DNA of 64,000 nucleotides from Bacteroidota bacterium (GTDB lineage Bacteria > Bacteroidota > Bacteroidia > Flavobacteriales > Flavobacteriaceae): positions 124,001 through 188,000 of the forward strand of contig JAQCDS010000002.1 in assembly GCA_027620655.1 (NCBI GenBank), read 5' to 3'. Position numbers and translations under genes: made by a program. Of this stretch, positions 62,873-64,000 are shown piece after piece; the stretch's first letter is position 1; every line of letters begins with the position of its first letter. The notes under the pieces were generated by a model that saw only the letters and a program-made list of their open reading frames with translations, was not told where the DNA came from and ran no database searches.

Positions 62873-63846
62873 AGCACCATCAAATTACAACCTCTAATAT
62901 CGGATTGGTTAAAACGTCCAAGGACTTCAAAGGTGCCATTGGTATGAATTTTCCCTAAATCTTGTGTTGCAATAAATGCACAGGAATTTATGTTGGCCAA
63001 ATCAATGACATTGAGACCACCAGATTTTTTTCCGTCTACAATTGTAAGTGCATCTTCAGGATCTCTAATGAGCACTCTCATCCATGGTGGAGTAGAAAAC
63101 AAACCATCACCTTTGGAATAGGCCTGTGACAAAAGCTCGGTCATCCCATATTCACTATGGATTTTATCCACACCAAATCCTTTTTTTAAAATGGCGTGTA
63201 GTTCAGATTTAATCAATTCTTTTAGGCGACCTTTCATGCCTCCAGTTTCCATAACAATCGTATGTTTTAGGTCAAATTGATGAAATTCTACCAAGTCCAA
63301 AAGCGCATAAGACACACCAATAAGAAGTGTTTTTTGCCCAGAAGTTTCAAGTTCTAATAGGGTTTGTTTTAATGCGTCTAAATCATTTAGATAAAACCCA
63401 CTTTTTGGGCACTTCGATTCTTGAATCATATCCTCCACCATATAAATCAAAGAAGACCCTTCGCGTTCTAAATAGGAGGGGAGAAGAGCCAAAATAGTAT
63501 AGTCTTTTATGTTGCCATAAAAGTCCGAAAATCCCTTTTGAAAACTTGCTTTATAAAGCTTGAGATCGGCCACATGGTGTTGGCTTACCACACTTCCTGT
63601 AGTTCCACTGCTGGTAAAGATTTGTTGAATATCTTTTGTAGAAGATACAACCTTATGGGTTTTAAAAAATTCTATAGGTAAAAAGGGAATATCTTCTAAT
63701 TTTTGGACATCGCTGGGGTGTTTATACAAAAGGTCACAAAAAGAACGATACACTGGATTTTCTTCAAATTGAAACTTGAAAATTTCGAATGCTTTTTTGG
63801 TAAAAGTTGATTCGGAATTGATATCGAATATTGAAGAGTAATCCAT
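62869..63846 (-). CDS. LuxE-like acyl-protein synthetase family protein
   Basis: A 325-residue member of the adenylate-forming superfamily related to LuxE. The ATP-binding P-loop-like motif is [17 protein letters not shown] (about 86-102). [22 protein letters not shown] in the C-terminal half is the equivalent of the YGxTE motif, and a short C-terminal portion follows, as in LuxE. No luminescence genes are present, so it activates another carboxylic acid. Stand-alone LuxE-like genes are common in Flavobacteriaceae, and I cannot assign a pathway. It starts at 63846 and is transcribed towards tyrS. Confidence 0.82.
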   Translation of the reverse strand: MDYSSIFDINSESTFTKKAFEIFKFQFEENPVYRSFCDLLYKHPSDVQKLEDIPFLPIEFFKTHKVVSSTKDIQQIFTSSGTTGSVVSQHHVADLKLYKASFQKGFSDFYGNIKDYTILALLPSYLEREGSSLIYMVEDMIQESKCPKSGFYLNDLDALKQTLLELETSGQKTLLIGVSYALLDLVEFHQFDLKHTIVMETGGMKGRLKELIKSELHAILKKGFGVDKIHSEYGMTELLSQAYSKGDGLFSTPPWMRVLIRDPEDALTIVDGKKSGGLNVIDLANINSCAFIATQDLGKIHTNGTFEVLGRFNQSDIRGCNLMVL

Positions 63847-63900
63847 TGCTTATTCAAATGCATTACAAAAATAGAGAAAATAAAAAGGTTAAAAAATTAA

Positions 63901-64000
63901 TTATTGGATGACTAATTTTTTAGTGGTTGTGTTTTTATTTTGCGTAAGTTTTATCACATAAACACCGGCTGGTAAATCTTGAACATTTAATGGCACTTCA
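63901..64000 (-). CDS. C-terminal end of a type IX secretion substrate (partial)
   Basis: The last 33 codons of a minus-strand gene enter the window, ending with TAA at 63901-63903. The translation VPLNVQDLPAGVYVIKL followed by TTKKLVIQ is the final strand pair of a type A type IX sorting domain. The protein body lies outside the window, so only secretion can be inferred. Confidence 0.75.
   Translation of the reverse strand, partial: EVPLNVQDLPAGVYVIKLTQNKNTTTKKLVIQ

Noticed and set aside
1-64000. CRISPR arrays, tRNA or rRNA genes, insertion sequences, phage genes, attachment sites
   Set aside because: No spaced direct repeats, cloverleaf, transposase or integrase motifs were found on either strand. 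The only longer repeats are the SusE modules and the 22-base promoter motif.

Overview
The window looks like the chromosome of a marine member of the Bacteroidota, most likely family Flavobacteriaceae. The evidence is AT-rich DNA, two SusC/SusD pairs, many lipoproteins with a short lipobox, a hybrid two-component regulator, type IX secretion tails, and promoters with the Bacteroidota -7 element TAnnTTTG. The clustering of red-algal galactan enzymes and sulfatases points to a marine, alga-associated lifestyle. No tRNA, rRNA, CRISPR array, transposase or integrase was seen.

Region 1 (1-20611) is a polysaccharide utilisation locus for an agar- or porphyran-type sulfated galactan. A minus-strand operon encodes SusC, SusD, a PKD-type surface lipoprotein and two GH86 endo-hydrolases; the second GH86 runs off the left edge. 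A hybrid two-component sensor/AraC regulator diverges from SusC. A second minus-strand operon encodes a GH29 exo-enzyme, two S1 sulfatases and a GH2 beta-galactosidase-like enzyme. The expected flow is endo-cleavage at the surface, uptake through SusCD, then periplasmic desulfation and exo-trimming.

Region 2 (20612-28296) handles released galactose. A sodium/solute symporter lies beside the operon gntR-type regulator-galM-galK-galT, with galE divergent from the regulator. A near-palindromic candidate operator sits between the two promoters. Behind galE are two broken genes facing each other: a lipoprotein start and a GH53 endo-galactanase remnant, suggesting a lost galactan gene set.

Region 3 (28297-49940) is a maltodextrin/starch locus. 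One minus-strand operon encodes an MFS transporter, beta-phosphoglucomutase, GH65 phosphorylase, GH13 neopullulanase, an esterase-like lipoprotein, GH31 and GH13. A LacI-type regulator follows. On the plus strand lie SusC, a SusD with an inserted SusE-like module, SusE with two nearly identical modules, and a secreted GH13 amylase with a type IX tail. A 22-bp motif is shared by the promoters of both arms. A frameshifted secreted-protein start follows the amylase.

Region 4 (49941-64000) is mostly housekeeping. It holds a VOC protein, a small acidic protein, and a polyamine cluster (arginine decarboxylase, agmatinase-family enzyme, deoxyhypusine-synthase-like enzyme probably acting as homospermidine synthase). 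A 49-residue protein gene, a CaCA antiporter, a lipoprotein, hemD, a DUF4271 membrane protein, a polyprenol-phosphate mannosyltransferase-like protein, dihydroorotase, a DUF4296 lipoprotein, an NAD-dependent epimerase, tyrS and a LuxE-like protein follow. The right edge holds the end of another protein with a type IX sorting tail.
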